Below are positions 6,377 to 8,921 of a DNA stretch of 8,921 nt, in pieces (the stretch's first letter is position 1; each line of letters starts with the position of its first letter). This DNA is from an uncultured Klebsiella sp. (GTDB taxonomy: Bacteria > Pseudomonadota > Gammaproteobacteria > Enterobacterales > Enterobacteriaceae). Position numbers and translations under genes: made by a program. Below the pieces are notes generated by a model. The model was given only the letters and a program-made list of their open reading frames with translations. It did not search any database and had not been told where the DNA came from. The stretch covers positions 1-8,921 of the forward strand of contig CABUCP010000098.1 of assembly GCA_902490055.1 (NCBI GenBank). Direction: 5' to 3'.

Positions 6377-8921
6377 CTACGAGTAGCGCTGCTGCAGCAC
6401 CGGTGAGGCGACCGCTTCCTGGCCCGGCGGCACCGCGGCGGCAATCGCCTGGCTGCGGAATGGAATGACCTGCGTACGCCCTTCGACATCGACAATTTGA
6501 TAGAACTGCGGCAGGTTGAAGTTGATAAAGCTTGAGCCGTAGGTAAAGCGATCGTGCGATGACGAATAGAAGCGGCTGACGTCGCGCACCAGCTCTTCTT
6601 TGCTGCCCTCGCAGTGGTGATAGACCTCGGCGCGGTTACTTTCATCAAGAATGTAGATGTTAAAGCCGCTGTCGTTATCATCCGCATCTTCAAAGAAGAA
6701 TTGAATAATCCCTTCGCTGGCGAAGCCATCTACCACCGCCGGTAGCTTAACGTGGTTGGTTTCTACCTGTACCGACAGGCCGTGGAGCTTGTTGTGCGAG
6801 ATGGCGCCGTAGAACTCAATGGCGTTTTCCAGCTTCTGCACCGAAACATTCAGACGCTCAAAGAACAGGCCCCAGGTCTGGCCGGAAACGCGCAGCGCTT
6901 TGAAGCGCCCGGTATCCTGACGGGTACTGGAGAGGCGCAGTTCGATGCACTCGGAGACCATCTGCTGCACGCGGGTGCGGATCAGGCCGCGCAGGTGCTG
7001 GCTATAGCAGAACACCTCCACGCTATCCGGCGGCGCGGCGTCCTGATGCATTTTACCGAGAATGGTCTTCAGCGCTTCGATCATCGCCTGCTCGCCGTTA
7101 AAGTGCAGCGTACGCACTTCGTTCCACGAGTTGCGGTACAGCAGATCGACGCTGCCAATCAGGCATTTCTGCTCTTCGCCGAAGCTGAAGACATCCAGCT
7201 TACGGAAATCAAAGTGCACGACCTGATTACGGAAGGCCGCCGTCGGGTCATATTCAAGGTTGACGATAATCGCCAAGTGGCGAATTTCACACGGGCTATA
7301 CAGCGCTTTTGGCGTCGGCGCCGGCAGGCGCAGCGGGAAGTGGTGCGACACATCGGCCACCATTTCCTGCAGCTTCGGCAAATCAACAATGCCGTTGCCC
7401 TTAATAAACAGGCGGGTGCGTGAGGTCAGCAGGCCGTTAAACCAGGCCCAGGCCACCAGCTTATTAAGATAACGGTTATATTCCAGCGGCTGATGGCTGA
7501 TGATCGATTCCATATCCGGCGCGCGGTTATACAGATACCAACCGGTACGGTTGGCACGGCCCGGCGGCACGTGGATAAAGGTCAGATTCGGTTCCGACAG
7601 GTCCGGCGAGATTTGCGGGTTCACCAGCGTAACCTTGCCCGGCAGCGCTTCAAAAGCCGCATACAGCTTACGCGTCAGTACGCCGATATCCTGCGGGCTG
7701 GCGGAAACGCTGAGGTTATTGCGCCGTGCGAAACGAATCAGATTACGATAGCTCTGCATCATCGCGTCGAGCAGTTCGTTATGCGCCTTGCGCACTTCAT
7801 CGATTTTCCAGTTCGCGCGGTTGTCGAGCATCATCAGACGCTTTTCATCCCAGCCCCACTCTTTCACCAGTTGGCTGACGACTTCACGACGCCAGCCCAC
7901 GCAGGCGCGCTCGCGGCTGAGTTTTTCACACACTTTCAGGTAGAAGCAGCGGCGTACCAGATCGAGACGGGTGTCATCTTCGATGGCCTGCAGATAGGCG
8001 GTTACGCGCTCCAGCATCATGCAGTACGGATCGAGGCCGAAAGAGACGATCTCGCCGTCATGCAGGCGCTGTTTAATGTCTTTTGCCAACAGGCGGTTGT
8101 TGGGATACTCCCAGGAGTAGGCTTCCAGCAGCAGCGTTTTCAGCACCGCTTTATACGGGGAGTCGATACTCTTATACAGCTGCCACAGGCTGGCGCCGAA
8201 GTACTCTTCCGCCGACAGCGAGCTAAGGCCGCCCAGGTCAAGCCATTCATTTGGCGTCAGCACGCCCTGCGCGTACAGCCCCATCACGTAATCGTCGTAG
8301 TGGTCTTCTTCGTCGCACGGCACCATATTCCACAGAATACGTTTCCCGGCGAGGCGTACGGCGGTACGGTAGAACTCATCGAGCAGTAAAATATGCTGGG
8401 TTGAACCGCAGTCTTCACCGCCAAGGCTGCCGCTTTCGTTATGGCGGAAGCGGTTTTCGTCGATCAGGAAGAAGCTAACCTCGACGCCGAGCGAGGCCGC
8501 CCAGCTTTCGAGCAGGCTGCATTTACGCTGCAGCAGCTGACGCTCTTCGGTATCCAGCCAGGCCTGGTGGCATACCCAGATATCCAGATCGGAAGAACAG
8601 CTTTGCCCAACGGAGGAGGTGCTGCCCATCGAGTAGACGCCGGTGATCGGCAGCTCGCCTTTCGGCGGTTCCTGGGTCTGCAGGCCGCGATGGAGTTCGA
8701 GTTCGTCAAGGTAGTGGCGTTGGGTTTCATCAGGCGTGTAGAGGCAAATGCCACGGGGAACGTTACCGTCAAGGTAACCCGGCATCAGCGGGTGATGATA
8801 ATGTAGTAATGTCGGCAGAAGACTGTAAACCTGCTGGAAAGCGGGTCCCATGGCAGCAAGCGCGCGATCCACGCGCAGTTGGTTGATGGCATCCAGTCTC
8901 TGTTTCAGTGTCTCAATATAG
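6377..8921 (-). CDS. cyaA: Adenylate cyclase, class I (5' end cut by window edge)
   Basis: CyaA makes cAMP from ATP for CRP control of carbon use and is stimulated through phosphorylated EIIA-Glc of the PTS. The frame is open to the right edge, with [16 protein letters not shown] ahead of Val20, matching E. coli from Tyr4 onward. About three codons are therefore missing, including the start (TTG in E. coli), and the intact protein would be about 850 residues (848 in E. coli). The GTG at 8872 is internal Val20, not the start. In full-length numbering the nucleotidyltransferase-type catalytic motif is intact: GSTSS (102-106, Ser103), Ser113, Asp114, Asp116, Trp118. The C-terminal half is the regulatory region. 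The last ~25 residues diverge from E. coli and end LQQRYS. It converges on cyaY with a REP cluster between. Its promoter region is outside the window. Confidence 0.98.
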   Translation of the reverse strand, partial: YIETLKQRLDAINQLRVDRALAAMGPAFQQVYSLLPTLLHYHHPLMPGYLDGNVPRGICLYTPDETQRHYLDELELHRGLQTQEPPKGELPITGVYSMGSTSSVGQSCSSDLDIWVCHQAWLDTEERQLLQRKCSLLESWAASLGVEVSFFLIDENRFRHNESGSLGGEDCGSTQHILLLDEFYRTAVRLAGKRILWNMVPCDEEDHYDDYVMGLYAQGVLTPNEWLDLGGLSSLSAEEYFGASLWQLYKSIDSPYKAVLKTLLLEAYSWEYPNNRLLAKDIKQRLHDGEIVSFGLDPYCMMLERVTAYLQAIEDDTRLDLVRRCFYLKVCEKLSRERACVGWRREVVSQLVKEWGWDEKRLMMLDNRANWKIDEVRKAHNELLDAMMQSYRNLIRFARRNNLSVSASPQDIGVLTRKLYAAFEALPGKVTLVNPQISPDLSEPNLTFIHVPPGRANRTGWYLYNRAPDMESIISHQPLEYNRYLNKLVAWAWFNGLLTSRTRLFIKGNGIVDLPKLQEMVADVSHHFPLRLPAPTPKALYSPCEIRHLAIIVNLEYDPTAAFRNQVVHFDFRKLDVFSFGEEQKCLIGSVDLLYRNSWNEVRTLHFNGEQAMIEALKTILGKMHQDAAPPDSVEVFCYSQHLRGLIRTRVQQMVSECIELRLSSTRQDTGRFKALRVSGQTWGLFFERLNVSVQKLENAIEFYGAISHNKLHGLSVQVETNHVKLPAVVDGFASEGIIQFFFEDADDNDSGFNIYILDESNRAEVYHHCEGSKEELVRDVSRFYSSSHDRFTYGSSFINFNLPQFYQIVDVEGRTQVIPFRSQAIAAAVPPGQEAVASPVLQQRYS
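7453..7460 (-). other. Chi site (minus strand)
   Basis: GCTGGTGG on the minus strand within cyaA, with the same polarity as the other three Chi octamers in the window. Confidence 0.6.

Noticed and set aside
7493..8389. 298-codon open frame on the plus strand opposite cyaA
   Set aside because: It is antisense to well-conserved cyaA, has no recognisable domain or ribosome binding site, and is explained by codon bias of cyaA.
8870..8872. GTG at 8872 as the cyaA start
   Set aside because: The frame continues upstream to the window edge with sequence matching E. coli CyaA residues 4-19, so this GTG is Val20.
1..8921. A novel defence or accessory system
   Set aside because: Every gene is a recognised enterobacterial core gene in the expected order. 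No intergenic gap exceeds 160 bp and no foreign segment is visible.

Overview
The window is a stretch of enterobacterial core chromosome. The proteins look near-identical to their Escherichia coli counterparts as I remember them, and the gene order is the E. coli order cyaA / cyaY / lptM-dapF-yigA-xerC-yigB-uvrD, presented here mostly on the minus strand. High G+C third positions, moderate divergence in YigB, YigA and the CyaA tail, and a Klebsiella-like REP core between cyaY and cyaA suggest the Klebsiella/Raoultella/Enterobacter side of the Enterobacteriaceae. The genus is inference from memory, not from a search.

Layout, left to right. Positions 1-158 are the non-coding stretch downstream of uvrD. 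They hold an A/T-rich mini-palindrome, a strong stem-loop, and a good sigma70-type promoter (TTGACG-17-TAACAT, minus strand) that points out of the window, probably at corA with its regulatory leader. Positions 159-5767 hold six minus-strand genes: uvrD, yigB, xerC, yigA, dapF and the small lipoprotein gene lptM (yifL). dapF-yigA-xerC overlap by ATGA and xerC-yigB by TAATG. uvrD has its own SOS promoter, with a LexA box and a probable attenuator hairpin, and this promoter starts inside the 3' end of yigB. A 146-bp divergent spacer separates lptM from plus-strand cyaY (5914-6234). A 142-bp convergent spacer with a three-unit REP cluster follows. The rest (6377-8921) is cyaA on the minus strand, missing only its first three or so codons at the window edge.

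The genes serve separate housekeeping jobs: cAMP synthesis (cyaA), iron/Fe-S handling (cyaY), support of outer-membrane LPS translocon assembly (lptM), meso-diaminopimelate synthesis for lysine and peptidoglycan (dapF), chromosome dimer resolution (xerC), phosphate removal in flavin metabolism (yigB) and DNA repair (uvrD). No mobile element, CRISPR array, tRNA or rRNA was seen, and no intergenic gap exceeds 300 bp. I found no sign of an undescribed system. The more interesting features are regulatory: the uvrD promoter/LexA/attenuator cluster, the outward promoter at the left edge, the mixed REP cluster and the uniform orientation of Chi sites.
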